From Selenomonas ruminantium subsp. lactilytica TAM6421 (GTDB lineage: Bacteria > Bacillota > Negativicutes > Selenomonadales > Selenomonadaceae): DNA of 64,000 nt. Below the pieces are notes generated by a model. That model was given only the letters and a program-made list of their open reading frames with translations. It ran no database searches and was not told the origin of the DNA. The stretch covers positions 2,728,001 to 2,792,000 of the forward strand of contig NC_017068.1 of assembly GCF_000284095.1 (NCBI RefSeq). The letters are read 5' to 3'. Made by a program: the position numbers and the translations under genes. The stretch's first letter is position 1. Each line of letters starts with the position of its first letter. This document shows, piece by piece, positions 18,323 to 26,626 of the stretch.

Positions 18323-18341
18323 ATTGATTCCTCCTGCAAAT

Positions 18342-19241
18342 TCAGTCTTTTCTTGCCAATTCGATTTCCTGAGGGGAAAATTCATCCCGCACGGATTTCC
18401 AGCGATCATGGAGCCAAAACCATTCTTCCGGATACTTTCTCACATGACCTTCAATGATATCGTTGATTTTCTGAGTGGTACGCCGGATATCCCCCCGCTT
18501 GTCTGCAGTCTTTTCCACATAGAGAGGATCATGAACCACCAGTGTGTGATTTCCCTTCTCATCCCGGTGCATAAAACAGGGAAAGATGGGCACGCCCTGA
18601 AAACGGGCCATGGATGCCGCTCCCGGTGTACAGTTCGTGGGGCGGCCAAAGAAATCCAGGATGATGCCGTCATGACGGTTGGTATCCTGATCCATTATAA
18701 GGCCGATAACCCAGCCCTTTTTCAGCATATCAAACATCTCCCGCACCCCGGTCTTATAGGTGATATGCATACCGATCATGGTACGGTATTCGTTGATAAA
18801 CCGATCCGCAGCTGAATTCTTCTGCTTCATGGCTACTCCCACTAAAGGAATACCCGCCAAAGCAAAAGCGCCCCCCATCAGTTCCCAGTTGCCACTATGA
18901 GCAGCCGCAATGATAGCACCCTTGCCCTCTGCCAGCCCAGCATGTAATTTTTCCAGCCCTTCAATGCGGACATAATCCTCTGGCTTTTTCTTGATTACCG
19001 GAAAACGCAGCACCTCAAAGAGCATGGGACCAAAACGAACAGAACTTTCCCGGGCAATGCGCCTGGCTTCCTGCTCACTGACATCCAGGCACATCCGAAT
19101 CTGATCCATGGCCAGCTTCTTGCGCTTTTGAGGCACCACCAGCCAAGCAAAACATCCCAGTCCTCGACCGAGAATTTCACTGAGGCTGCGAGGTAGAGCA
19201 CAAACACAGAAGCTGATGGCTTTTAAAACATAGTATAACAA
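18342..19241 (-). CDS. LpxL/HtrB-type lipid A acyltransferase, copy 2
   Basis: 299 residues; second late-acyltransferase homologue. N-terminal hydrophobic region, AAAHSGNWELMGGAFALAG (HX4E motif HSGNWE), GLIMDQDTNRHDGIILDFFG and YPEEWFWLHDRWK identify the family. It diverges clearly from copy 1 at 5245-6156 and sits inside the early lipid A block between lpxD and lpxC. It starts 4 bp after lpxD with a poor ribosome-binding site, suggesting coupling. Acyl specificity cannot be inferred. Confidence 0.9.
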   Translation of the reverse strand: MLYYVLKAISFCVCALPRSLSEILGRGLGCFAWLVVPQKRKKLAMDQIRMCLDVSEQEARRIARESSVRFGPMLFEVLRFPVIKKKPEDYVRIEGLEKLHAGLAEGKGAIIAAAHSGNWELMGGAFALAGIPLVGVAMKQKNSAADRFINEYRTMIGMHITYKTGVREMFDMLKKGWVIGLIMDQDTNRHDGIILDFFGRPTNCTPGAASMARFQGVPIFPCFMHRDEKGNHTLVVHDPLYVEKTADKRGDIRRTTQKINDIIEGHVRKYPEEWFWLHDRWKSVRDEFSPQEIELARKD

Positions 19242-19245
19242 CTTC

Positions 19246-20262
19246 TTAGCCCTCGTATTTAGCTAATTTCTTTTCCAGCTGCTTCATTTTCTTCATCATT
19301 TCCGGCAACTTCTTCATAGCCGCCTGCATGCGCAGCCATTCCGTATGGCTCTGCACCGGGAAACCGGCACAGAAGACGCCTTCTGGCATATCGCCGATAA
19401 TGCCGGAGCGGGCTGCATAAACCGAATTGGCCCCAATATTGATATGGCCCACCGTGCCCACCTGACCGCCGAAGGTTACATTATGACCAACAGTTGTAGA
19501 ACCGGAAATGCCGGTCTGGGCCACAATCAGGCAGTTCTCACCGATCTTGCAGTTATGGCCGATATGCACGAGGTTATCGATTTTCGTGCCCTTGCCGATA
19601 ACCGTGGCCCCCATGGCTGCCCGATCGATGCCGTCATGAGCACCGATCTCCACATCATCTTCCAGCACCACGATACCCACCTGGGGAACCTTTGTATGCA
19701 CGCCGTCCTTCGTAGTAAAGCCAAAGCCATCGGAACCGATAACTGCGGAACTATGCACCACACACCGCTTACCTACACGGCAATGTTCACGAACCGTGGC
19801 ATTGGAGTAAATCACACTGTCCTCCCCAATTTCGGCATATTGGCCGATATAGGTATGGGGATAGAGCACCACATTGTCGCCGATCACCGCATGGTCATCC
19901 ACCATGGCAAAGGGCATGATCGTAACATTTTTGCCAATTTTTACGTCCTTGCCAATATGGGCCTTATCGCTGACTTCCACGGCACGTTCCAATTTCGGCG
20001 TGAATATCTCCAACAGCTTGGCAAAGGCTTCTCTGGGATTTTCCACATAGAGAGCCGTCTTCGGAAAGTCTTCTACACCTTCCGGCAGCATCACCGCTGC
20101 GGCCTTGCAGCTTTTTGCCTTCTCAATATGTGGTTCCACGGCAAAGGTCAGATCGTGCTCACCGGCACCGTCGATATTATCGAGACCCTCGATCTCCACA
20201 ACTGCCTCACCCACGATACGGCCGCCGACCAGTTCTGCGATTTCCTGTAATGTCTTTCTCAT
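19246..20262 (-). CDS. lpxD: UDP-3-O-acylglucosamine N-acyltransferase LpxD
   Basis: 338 residues: an N-terminal uridine-binding domain (to about 100), a left-handed beta-helix (for example [18 protein letters not shown]) and a C-terminal helix. [14 protein letters not shown] holds the catalytic His of the family. It adds the N-linked 3-hydroxyacyl chain after LpxC. GGGAG precedes the ATG. It directly follows the Skp-like genes, a bam-skp-lpxD-fabZ-lpxA order like that of proteobacteria. Confidence 0.96.
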   Translation of the reverse strand: MRKTLQEIAELVGGRIVGEAVVEIEGLDNIDGAGEHDLTFAVEPHIEKAKSCKAAAVMLPEGVEDFPKTALYVENPREAFAKLLEIFTPKLERAVEVSDKAHIGKDVKIGKNVTIMPFAMVDDHAVIGDNVVLYPHTYIGQYAEIGEDSVIYSNATVREHCRVGKRCVVHSSAVIGSDGFGFTTKDGVHTKVPQVGIVVLEDDVEIGAHDGIDRAAMGATVIGKGTKIDNLVHIGHNCKIGENCLIVAQTGISGSTTVGHNVTFGGQVGTVGHINIGANSVYAARSGIIGDMPEGVFCAGFPVQSHTEWLRMQAAMKKLPEMMKKMKQLEKKLAKYEG

Positions 20263-20277
20263 GCTGGCACTCCCATC

Positions 20278-20727
20278 TCACTGCAACTGGGCGATAACTT
20301 CATCGGTCACATCCATGGCCCCGGTAATGGCCACTGGCTGGTCAGCACTGTTGTTGACCACCGCATCCAGTTTCTTTTCCTTGCTGACGGCTGCTAAAGC
20401 CACATCCATCTTCTGACGCAGCTGCAGGGAATATGACTGATTGAGCCCCTGAATCTTGCGCTGTGCATCCATCTGAGCCTTCTGCAGATCCTCCTGGCTC
20501 ATGTTGGGATTTTCCTGCATCTTCTTCTGCAGGTCTTCCCCAGCCTGGGTCTGAGCTTCCTGGATTTTCTGGTTGCCCTCTTCCACGAGGCTGCTGATCT
20601 GCGGAGCCTCTTTGGACACCCGCTCACCATCTATATAGCCAATCTTGGTCTGGCCGCAGCCACTGGCCAAAGTGGCACAGAGAAGGGCCATGATCATGGC
20701 CGCCGTTGTTTTCTTGCGTAATTTCAT
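20278..20727 (-). CDS. Skp/OmpH-like lipoprotein
   Basis: 149 residues with a lipoprotein signal: MKLRKKTTAAMIMALLCATL then lipobox LASGC (Cys about 24). The mature part is an alpha-helical coiled-coil hairpin (about 45-115, Gln/Glu/Lys-rich) with a C-terminal beta strand, AVVNNSADQPVAITGAMDVTDEVIAQL, here split by eye. This is the Skp/OmpH fold of periplasmic chaperones for outer-membrane proteins. Being lipidated distinguishes it from the soluble homologue at 21969. It lies 15 bp before lpxD in the same operon. Confidence 0.8.
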   Translation of the reverse strand: MKLRKKTTAAMIMALLCATLASGCGQTKIGYIDGERVSKEAPQISSLVEEGNQKIQEAQTQAGEDLQKKMQENPNMSQEDLQKAQMDAQRKIQGLNQSYSLQLRQKMDVALAAVSKEKKLDAVVNNSADQPVAITGAMDVTDEVIAQLQ

Positions 20728-20762
20728 GATAACTTCGCTTCTTTCTTTTCTATTTACTTACT

Positions 20763-21869
20763 TTATTCTTTTTGATTACTTTGCAGATCTTTCATTTCCT
20801 GCACGATCTCGTCCGTGACATCCTGTGTCGTAAGACCAATGGCAATGCTGTCCCGAGGAGCAATATCCATAACACCCTCCGTACGGGGCAGGAAGGATTG
20901 GATACTTTGGGGATGATGCACCAGGATCAAGGTGAAATGATGCAGAATGGCCACCTTGGCCGCCTTGCCCGCCACATCATTGAGGATATGAGCTTCCAAG
21001 GCGGAAAGTTCGCTTTTTTTCTCCGCCAGTTGCTGACGTTTTTGCAGCCGCTGCTGCACCTTCAGGGCCATTTCCTGCTGCTTCTGCAGTGCTTCAGCAT
21101 TGCGGGCCTCAGCCTCACTTTTTGTCTTCAAGGCCTCAGACATTTGCTGCTCTTTCAGCTGAGGCAGGCTCTGCTGCCATTTGGCCAGTTCCGGTCCCAG
21201 TTCCTTCTGCACATAAGCCTCAATCTCGGCCTTATAGGACTGCCAGAGCTCATACTGACGGCGTCCCCGCTCAGCCTGCAGGCGGCTGCGCTGTTGCAGC
21301 CAGTCCTCACGTTCGGCAGCGATGCTGTCCTTGGAATCCAGCGGATTGTGCATGGAAGCCTGATTGTCCAGCTTAATGTTGAGATTCAGGATGGCATTGA
21401 GATATTCCTCATCGATAGCCTGCCGCCGGGCATTGAATTCCGCCTCAGTCTTTTTCTTATAGGCCTCCCGCAGGCGCTGGGCCTTGCGTTCCAGTTCCGC
21501 CCGGCCGCCTATGACATCGGCCGCATTCTTCTGCCAGACGGACTCCTTGAAGGTTTCCGCCAGCAGCTCCGGCTTCTGTATGGACAGCAGGTCCCCCACA
21601 TCATTTGTCTCCAGGGACAGCAGCTCACATTCAGCCTGCAGGGCCTTGTACTTTTCGTAATCCGGATGCGCCGCCAGCACCTGCTGCCAATCGATAAGGC
21701 CTGTATCTGCTGCTGCAGCCGCCGGCGGCGGTGCTTCCCGGGGAATAATGAATTCTCGGGCCAGCCAGGCACCTAACAAGACAAAAGCGAGAGCCACCAC
21801 TGCTCCCACAAAGATATGGCGGCCCCGCTGCCTCTGCTCTTTTTCTTCATCCTTGCCGGATTCTGCCAT
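20763..21869 (-). CDS. Membrane-anchored long coiled-coil, Skp-related protein
   Basis: 368 residues: a charged cytoplasmic tail, one membrane segment (HIFVGAVVALAFVLLGAWLA, about 18-37) and a periplasmic domain. The N-terminal motif LIDWQQVLAAHPDYEKYKAL resembles the VDYSQIMSQHPKVQDA start of the soluble Skp-like protein. The C-terminal end IGLTTQDVTDEIVQEM matches the other two paralogues. Between them lies a long coiled coil (about 100-290). I read it as an anchored Skp/OmpH relative with an enlarged helical arm; function otherwise unknown. Confidence 0.65.
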   Translation of the reverse strand: MAESGKDEEKEQRQRGRHIFVGAVVALAFVLLGAWLAREFIIPREAPPPAAAAADTGLIDWQQVLAAHPDYEKYKALQAECELLSLETNDVGDLLSIQKPELLAETFKESVWQKNAADVIGGRAELERKAQRLREAYKKKTEAEFNARRQAIDEEYLNAILNLNIKLDNQASMHNPLDSKDSIAAEREDWLQQRSRLQAERGRRQYELWQSYKAEIEAYVQKELGPELAKWQQSLPQLKEQQMSEALKTKSEAEARNAEALQKQQEMALKVQQRLQKRQQLAEKKSELSALEAHILNDVAGKAAKVAILHHFTLILVHHPQSIQSFLPRTEGVMDIAPRDSIAIGLTTQDVTDEIVQEMKDLQSNQKE

Positions 21870-21894
21870 GGTGACACCCCGCCTTCTTCACTGT

Positions 21895-21921
21895 TAAAAA
21901 AGCCTCCCCCTTAGGGGGAGG
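21895..21921 (-). terminator. Strong intrinsic terminator after skp
   Basis: Minus-strand stem CCTCCCCC with a TAA loop and GGGGGAGG, followed by CTTTTTT. It sits between the soluble Skp-like gene (stop 21969) and the coiled-coil gene (start 21869). Upstream on the same RNA, AAAAGCCT and CCCCTGGGGG could pair with terminator sequences, so alternative folding is possible. This would split the cluster transcript or set stoichiometry. Confidence 0.75.
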
Positions 21922-21968
21922 GGAAAACATGTATTCCTTCCCCCAGGGGCAGGCTTTTCTGATTCAGA

Positions 21969-22433
21969 TTATTTGCTGACCTGCTTCAGGACATCCTGGG
22001 TGATGTCCACGCCACCGTAAACCACAGCGCCCTTGTCCAGCACTACGGACAAGCCCTTCTGCTCAGCAACCTTCTTCACAGATTCTTCCACGCTCTTGGT
22101 GATGGGTTCCATGAGCTCCTGGTTCTTCTGCTGCAGACGCTGCTGGGTCTGGGTATAATAATCACGCTTTTCATTATCATTCATGTTAGCGGATTTAGTC
22201 TCAAATTCCTTCTGGGCAGCCGTAACAGCTTCCTGCATTTCCTTGGAAGCGTCCTGCACCTTCGGATGCTGGCTCATGATCTGGCTGTAATCCACCACGC
22301 CCACATTGGAGCTGGCAGCGCTGGCCATGTTCGGACCAAACTGCGTCAGAGCCATAGCCACGACGGAACCTACAAAAGCCAGGGCAATGAGAATGCTAAC
22401 AATCTTAACCTGTTTTTTCTGCAATTTAACCAT
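21969..22433 (-). CDS. Skp/OmpH-like periplasmic chaperone
   Basis: 154 residues. N-terminal membrane/signal segment (VKIVSILIALAFVGSVVAMAL), VGVVDYSQIMSQHPKVQDA, a helical hairpin (about 55-115) and a C-terminal strand ending GGVDITQDVLKQVSK. It matches the Skp/OmpH family, which holds unfolded outer-membrane proteins in the periplasm for BamA. AAGGAG precedes the ATG, and it has its own strong promoter at 22500-22528, so it can be expressed independently of bamA. Confidence 0.85.
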   Translation of the reverse strand: MVKLQKKQVKIVSILIALAFVGSVVAMALTQFGPNMASAASSNVGVVDYSQIMSQHPKVQDASKEMQEAVTAAQKEFETKSANMNDNEKRDYYTQTQQRLQQKNQELMEPITKSVEESVKKVAEQKGLSVVLDKGAVVYGGVDITQDVLKQVSK

Positions 22434-22499
22434 TTCAAAATCTCCTTTTCCCCTGAGGGGATTTTCGTTGAATTTCTACAAATGCCGTATACGATAGAC

Positions 22500-22528
22500 A
22501 TTATAACTCTATGCAACAAATTTTGCAA
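22500..22528 (-). promoter_or_regulatory. Sigma-70-type promoter for the skp gene
   Basis: Minus strand: -35 TTGCAA (22523-22528) and -10 TATAAT (22500-22505) with a 17-bp spacer. It gives a leader of roughly 60 nt that contains a small CCCCT/AGGGG hairpin before the skp ribosome-binding site. Confidence 0.75.
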
Positions 22529-22552
22529 TGACAAAATCTGTCTGTAAAACTT

Positions 22553-23842
22553 CTAAAAGTTGCCGATAAGCCGCAGCCAGTTCTGCTCATTATCCACCAC
22601 ATACTCCAGTCCCATGAAATCATGGAGCTGATAGCGCAGTGCCGCTTCCCCGATGCTTTCCGCCCCGCGATATTCATAGCGCAGCAACCAGCGGGGCCCC
22701 AGTTTCTGGGCTGCGTCGTAGATAAAGCCGTGGTTGTGCATATCATAGCGCAGTCCCAGCCTCCGGCCGCCAGGCAGATCATGGCGCCAGCCCAGCTGCC
22801 AGCCCCAGCGCACTTCCTCAGGCCGGAAATCCGTCTGGGCAAAGAGCTCATCCCGCCGCCCCAGCATCTGTCCGCCATGGAGGCGGAACAGCAGGTTTTT
22901 GTCGGAATCATGGCCGCCCTTTGACCTGCGGCCTGCATCCAGCCAGCCGGTGATCCGCAGGCGGTAACGGCTGCTGTCCGAACGGCTCATGACGTGGCTG
23001 CGCTCTGCCGGCTCGATATCCACCCGGGTGTGCATCTTCAGCAACCGGAAATCATGGCTGTTATCCAAAGTACGGGCAAACTGTGCTGCCAGTTCTTGCT
23101 GATGGCGCTGCACGAACCCCACCGGTACCCCCACGATATCATTGACCTGATCCTGCATCAGTTCTCGGTGTGTCAACAGGGATACACTTGGAATCGTCTG
23201 GGAACGCATGGACAGGTCCACCGTCCGCACCACCGGCAGCCGCGGATAAACCGTCAATCGGATTTTGGCATGCGGTTCCGGTGTAAGCTCGAAATCCCCT
23301 CGGAATTCCGGCAGATGTTCCTGCAGATAAGCATTTAGGTGCTGTTTCATAATGCCATTGGTCCAATCCGCAGCGGCGGTGGGCAGCCCCGTCAGGGCAT
23401 CCTGAAAGACCTGCTCCACACCGGTAAGGTCTGCCCGCACCAGCTTTTCAATCCGTAGCGGCATCCCCTCCACGGTGGTTTCTACCTCCACCTTCTGGAT
23501 GGTTTCCGACCAGGGCAGGAGCTCTACCTGCACCGCCGTCTGCGCTCCCGGCGTAAGCTGTACGCGGCTGACCGTGTAGCCCACCAGCACCTTGTCAAAG
23601 ACCTCATGAATCAGGCTTTCATAAGTCACCTGCTGGCTGCGGACGGCCGCGATATCCTTGCCTTCCAGCAGCTGGCCTGCAATGGCCGCTACACTGCGGT
23701 TCATGCGCTCTGCCACCAAGGGGGGCAGATTGCTGCGGGCGCAGGTAACAGCTGTCACCTGTTCCACCCGTGCTGCGGCCTGCCCGCTTCCGCAGTCGAT
23801 GATCAGCAAAGCAACCAGCAAGGCCACAAAGAGGCGCTTCAT
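22553..23842 (-). CDS. Uncharacterised predicted outer-membrane beta-barrel protein
   Basis: 429 residues, not recognised. It has a Sec signal peptide (MKRLFVALLVALLIIDCGSG, cut near QAAA). A first half of alternating helix/strand (about 30-260) has a loose POTRA-like or BON-like rhythm. From about 285 there are amphipathic strands rich in Arg/Tyr/Trp (RYRLRITGWLDAG, NLLFRLHGGQML, WGWQLGWRHDL, RRLGLRYDMHNHGF, RWLLRYEYRG), and it ends in LIGNF with the terminal Phe favoured by BamA substrates. Its stop is one base from the bamA-gene start region downstream boundary at 23843, and it lies between bamA and skp on the same strand. I infer an outer-membrane protein with a periplasmic domain, possibly in assembly or lipid transport. 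Confidence 0.6.
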   Translation of the reverse strand: MKRLFVALLVALLIIDCGSGQAAARVEQVTAVTCARSNLPPLVAERMNRSVAAIAGQLLEGKDIAAVRSQQVTYESLIHEVFDKVLVGYTVSRVQLTPGAQTAVQVELLPWSETIQKVEVETTVEGMPLRIEKLVRADLTGVEQVFQDALTGLPTAAADWTNGIMKQHLNAYLQEHLPEFRGDFELTPEPHAKIRLTVYPRLPVVRTVDLSMRSQTIPSVSLLTHRELMQDQVNDIVGVPVGFVQRHQQELAAQFARTLDNSHDFRLLKMHTRVDIEPAERSHVMSRSDSSRYRLRITGWLDAGRRSKGGHDSDKNLLFRLHGGQMLGRRDELFAQTDFRPEEVRWGWQLGWRHDLPGGRRLGLRYDMHNHGFIYDAAQKLGPRWLLRYEYRGAESIGEAALRYQLHDFMGLEYVVDNEQNWLRLIGNF

Positions 23843-25879
23843 TTAGAACGTGCCGCCCACGGAGAAGTGGACGCGGCCGCCTTTGTCGCCCCGGCCGTAA
23901 TCAAGACGCAGCGGCCCGATTGGGGTATTGAGGGACAAGCCTACACCAATACTGCCATGAATGTCGTCGCTCTTCGGCATGAAATCCTTGCTCCAGGCTG
24001 CGCCCCAGTCCGTGAAGATGGCCCCCTGTACCTTGGTGACAATGGGGAAACGGTATTCCAACGTTGCCAGCCCCATGCGGGTGCCGCGGTACTGATCCTC
24101 TCGATAACCACGCAAGCTGTTCTGACCGCCCACCTTGTACTGGTTGAATTCGGAGATATGACCGCGCCCCAGACCGTACTGACCACGCAGGGCAATGACC
24201 TGAGCATGACCTACCTTGAAATAGCGCTGGTCTTCAATGGTAGCCTTCTGGAAGTCAAAGTCCCCACCTAAACCGGCTACCTCGGCGGACAGGCTTACCT
24301 TGCCACCTTCCGTCGGATTATAGATATTATCCCGATTATCCGTAACATGTTCCAACGTCACACTTCGGGTGGTGCCAAAATTGTATTTACGCCAGGCAGC
24401 GCCAGCTGCACCACTGCGGTCACCTGCATTACCATTCTCCGTATGACGCTTATAGCTGTCCTTTCGGTTCTTCAGCGTGATATAGTTGGTGGAATACTCG
24501 CTGACCGGACGTCCCAAAGTGATCTCGCCGCCAGCATACTTGCGCATATAGCTTTCCTTTAGCTTGCCATTGGTATCATAATCATCATATTCATAAGTGC
24601 GGTTGTAAACACGCAGAGTACCCACCGTTTCTTTTTTATCGATATAAGGATGGCGCCAGGAGAAGGAATAGCCCTGGGCATCGGTCTCGTCACCGCTCTT
24701 TTCATAGGTGATGCTGACCGCATCGCCCGTGCCGCGGAAGTTAGTATCGCCGATGCTGACCATTCCCAGCACGCCGTCGGCCGTGCTGTAACCGGCACCG
24801 ATACCGAAGGAACCCGTACGCTTTTCCTTCACATCCAGTTCCATGACCACCGCATTGGGTTCCACACCGGGATTCATCTTGATGTTGACATCTTCAAAGA
24901 AGCCCAGGTTGTAGACACGCTGCATGGAGCGACGGGCCTGCTTGGAGTTGAAGGGTTCGCCCGGCTTCTGACGCATCTCACGCAAAATGACATAATCCTT
25001 GGTCTTTTTATTGCCCTTGACCTTGAAGCCTTCCAGCTTGCCTTCGTTGATCTTCAGCGTCAGATTGCCTTCCTTATCGATATTCATATCCGTAACCTTG
25101 GCCAGGATGTAGCCGTCCTTACGGTACATTTCCTTGATGGCCTGGATATTCTGCTGCAGATTGCGGCTGTTCAGGATCTCACCGGGCTTCACCGTAACGC
25201 AGGAAGCCAGAAGTTCCGTCTTGATGACCGTATTGCCCGTGATGTTCACGCTCTTGAGCACGGGGTTTTCCAGCACGTGATAGGTGACGACCACGCCCTC
25301 CGGCACCTTCTGGAAGGTGGGGAACAGGTCGTAGAAATAACCCGTATTATAGATGGCCTCCCGGTCCGTATTCAAGCCCTTCACCGTGAACATATCGCCG
25401 GTCTTCATGGCGATAGCGGCCTTGGCGGTGTTCTCCGTCAGCGGCGTCGTGCCTTCAAAGACGGTATCCACGATGGTCTGACCTTCGTACTCCTTGCTGT
25501 ATTTCTCGATGACATCTTCCTGGGGACGATTCTTGGCCCATTCGCTGGTCCGGGGATCCACATTGGCATCCTCCGCTTTTTTGTCTGCGTCTGCTGCCTG
25601 AGCCTCCTTATCTGCCGCTGCTGCAGGCTGGGTGCCTACCGCCTCGCTGGCCACGCTGCTTTCAGCAGCCTTCGTCTCCGCCGGCTTATCCGCAGCCGCA
25701 GCAGCCGTATCTGCCTGGGGAGCTGCCACAGCATCAGCCTGGGCCGTTGCTGCCGGTGCAGCCGCTGCCACTTCCTCAGCCGGTGCTGCCTGTGCCATCC
25801 CCGGCACCACCGCAAAGCTGGTGGCCATGGCCACAGCATAGGCTAAAAATCGTCTGTTCTTCTGTTTGGAATCGTACAA
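23843..25879 (-). CDS. bamA: Outer-membrane protein assembly factor BamA
   Basis: 678 residues. Signal peptide (about 1-31, ending GMAQAAP), then a low-complexity Ala/Asp/Glu/Lys stretch (about 32-112) before the folded part. POTRA domains occupy about 130-350 (IVDTVFEGTTPLTENTAKAA, LKSVNITGNTVIKTELLAS, LEGFKVKGNKKTKDYVILRE). A C-terminal 16-strand-type barrel contains the LRGYRED motif (VRGF/Y of BamA) and ends FSVGGTF. It has fewer POTRAs than the five of E. coli. Translation starts at a TTG (25879) with GGGAGG eight bases upstream. Confidence 0.95.
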   Translation of the reverse strand: MYDSKQKNRRFLAYAVAMATSFAVVPGMAQAAPAEEVAAAAPAATAQADAVAAPQADTAAAAADKPAETKAAESSVASEAVGTQPAAAADKEAQAADADKKAEDANVDPRTSEWAKNRPQEDVIEKYSKEYEGQTIVDTVFEGTTPLTENTAKAAIAMKTGDMFTVKGLNTDREAIYNTGYFYDLFPTFQKVPEGVVVTYHVLENPVLKSVNITGNTVIKTELLASCVTVKPGEILNSRNLQQNIQAIKEMYRKDGYILAKVTDMNIDKEGNLTLKINEGKLEGFKVKGNKKTKDYVILREMRQKPGEPFNSKQARRSMQRVYNLGFFEDVNIKMNPGVEPNAVVMELDVKEKRTGSFGIGAGYSTADGVLGMVSIGDTNFRGTGDAVSITYEKSGDETDAQGYSFSWRHPYIDKKETVGTLRVYNRTYEYDDYDTNGKLKESYMRKYAGGEITLGRPVSEYSTNYITLKNRKDSYKRHTENGNAGDRSGAAGAAWRKYNFGTTRSVTLEHVTDNRDNIYNPTEGGKVSLSAEVAGLGGDFDFQKATIEDQRYFKVGHAQVIALRGQYGLGRGHISEFNQYKVGGQNSLRGYREDQYRGTRMGLATLEYRFPIVTKVQGAIFTDWGAAWSKDFMPKSDDIHGSIGVGLSLNTPIGPLRLDYGRGDKGGRVHFSVGGTF

Positions 25880-25907
25880 AGGTCAAACCTCCCAAAATCG
25901 TTTTCTT

Positions 25908-26453
25908 TCATTGACGCAGGATCTTGCCTGCAGATTGCATGAGTTGTTGTTTTTCCATATCCGGCGGCTGGGGTGCAGTCTTCGGTACAGGCAGGCTCTC
26001 GGTATCTGCCACTGCCCGCCTGGGGGACTCGGACACCGCCGGCTTTTCTGCCTGCTTTTCCGGCTCCGTCCTGACAGAGGGCGGTTCCGGGGCAGCGGGC
26101 TGAGCCGGTGGCTCTGCCGCTGCCGGTACATCTTCTGCCGGCGGTGCGGGACTTACAGATGCCCCCGTCTGGTTCAGGACCTGCCTGTTTTCTTCCACCG
26201 GCATGAAGGGGGGGACGCCTTTCCACAAAACGCCCCCTGCCAGGGCTAAAGCCAGCAATAAAGCCGCGCCCCGTCTTCCCCACAAGAACAAGGTACGGCT
26301 GCGTGGGCTTTGCCCCACATGGGCCAACTCCGCCCTGGCCAGCATCAGCTTCAGATCTCCCTGCACATCATTTTCCTGTGCCAGGGAATCTTCCGCCCTG
26401 CCCAGCCAGTCTCGGGCTGCCCGAATATGATTCTGCTGTGAACGCCTGTCCAT
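25908..26453 (-). CDS. Uncharacterised single-pass protein with Pro/Ala/Glu-rich periplasmic tail
   Basis: 181 residues, family not recognised. A cytoplasmic helical N-terminus (IRAARDWLGRAEDSLAQEND, Arg-rich after it) precedes one membrane segment (RRGAALLLALALAGGVLW, about 59-76), then a disordered tail dominated by Pro, Ala and Glu. The overall shape recalls TonB-like or TPR-less envelope linkers, but no TonB motif is visible. GGAGG precedes the ATG. It lies 28 bp upstream of bamA, so it is probably translated from the same mRNA. A competing frame (25843-26283) lacks a plausible start and is rejected. Confidence 0.65.
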   Translation of the reverse strand: MDRRSQQNHIRAARDWLGRAEDSLAQENDVQGDLKLMLARAELAHVGQSPRSRTLFLWGRRGAALLLALALAGGVLWKGVPPFMPVEENRQVLNQTGASVSPAPPAEDVPAAAEPPAQPAAPEPPSVRTEPEKQAEKPAVSESPRRAVADTESLPVPKTAPQPPDMEKQQLMQSAGKILRQ

Positions 26454-26626
26454 CCGCGCCCCTCCGTCCTAGGAATCCTTAAAACTTCTCTATTCCTAAT
26501 AATCGTCAGAGCAGAACAGTCATTCACACAGCATATAGCACCATATAACAGGATAATATAACGCTAGCACCATTTTTCAGCGTTTTTCAGGGTATTTTTA
26601 CTTGTTTTTGCTTATTTGCAAATAAT
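26454..26626 (-). promoter_or_regulatory. AT-rich leader before the bamA block, possible promoter
   Basis: This 173-bp gap between the sigma-factor gene and the single-pass gene is AT-rich, unlike the surrounding DNA. On the minus strand it contains TTATATTATCC near 26560-26570 as a -10-like element, without a convincing -35. It is a plausible site for sigma-dependent initiation, but I cannot define the promoter. Confidence 0.3.

Noticed and set aside
25843-26283. Alternative 146-residue minus-strand ORF upstream of bamA
   Set aside because: It overlaps the 181-residue gene in another frame, lacks a ribosome-binding site and reads as low-complexity.
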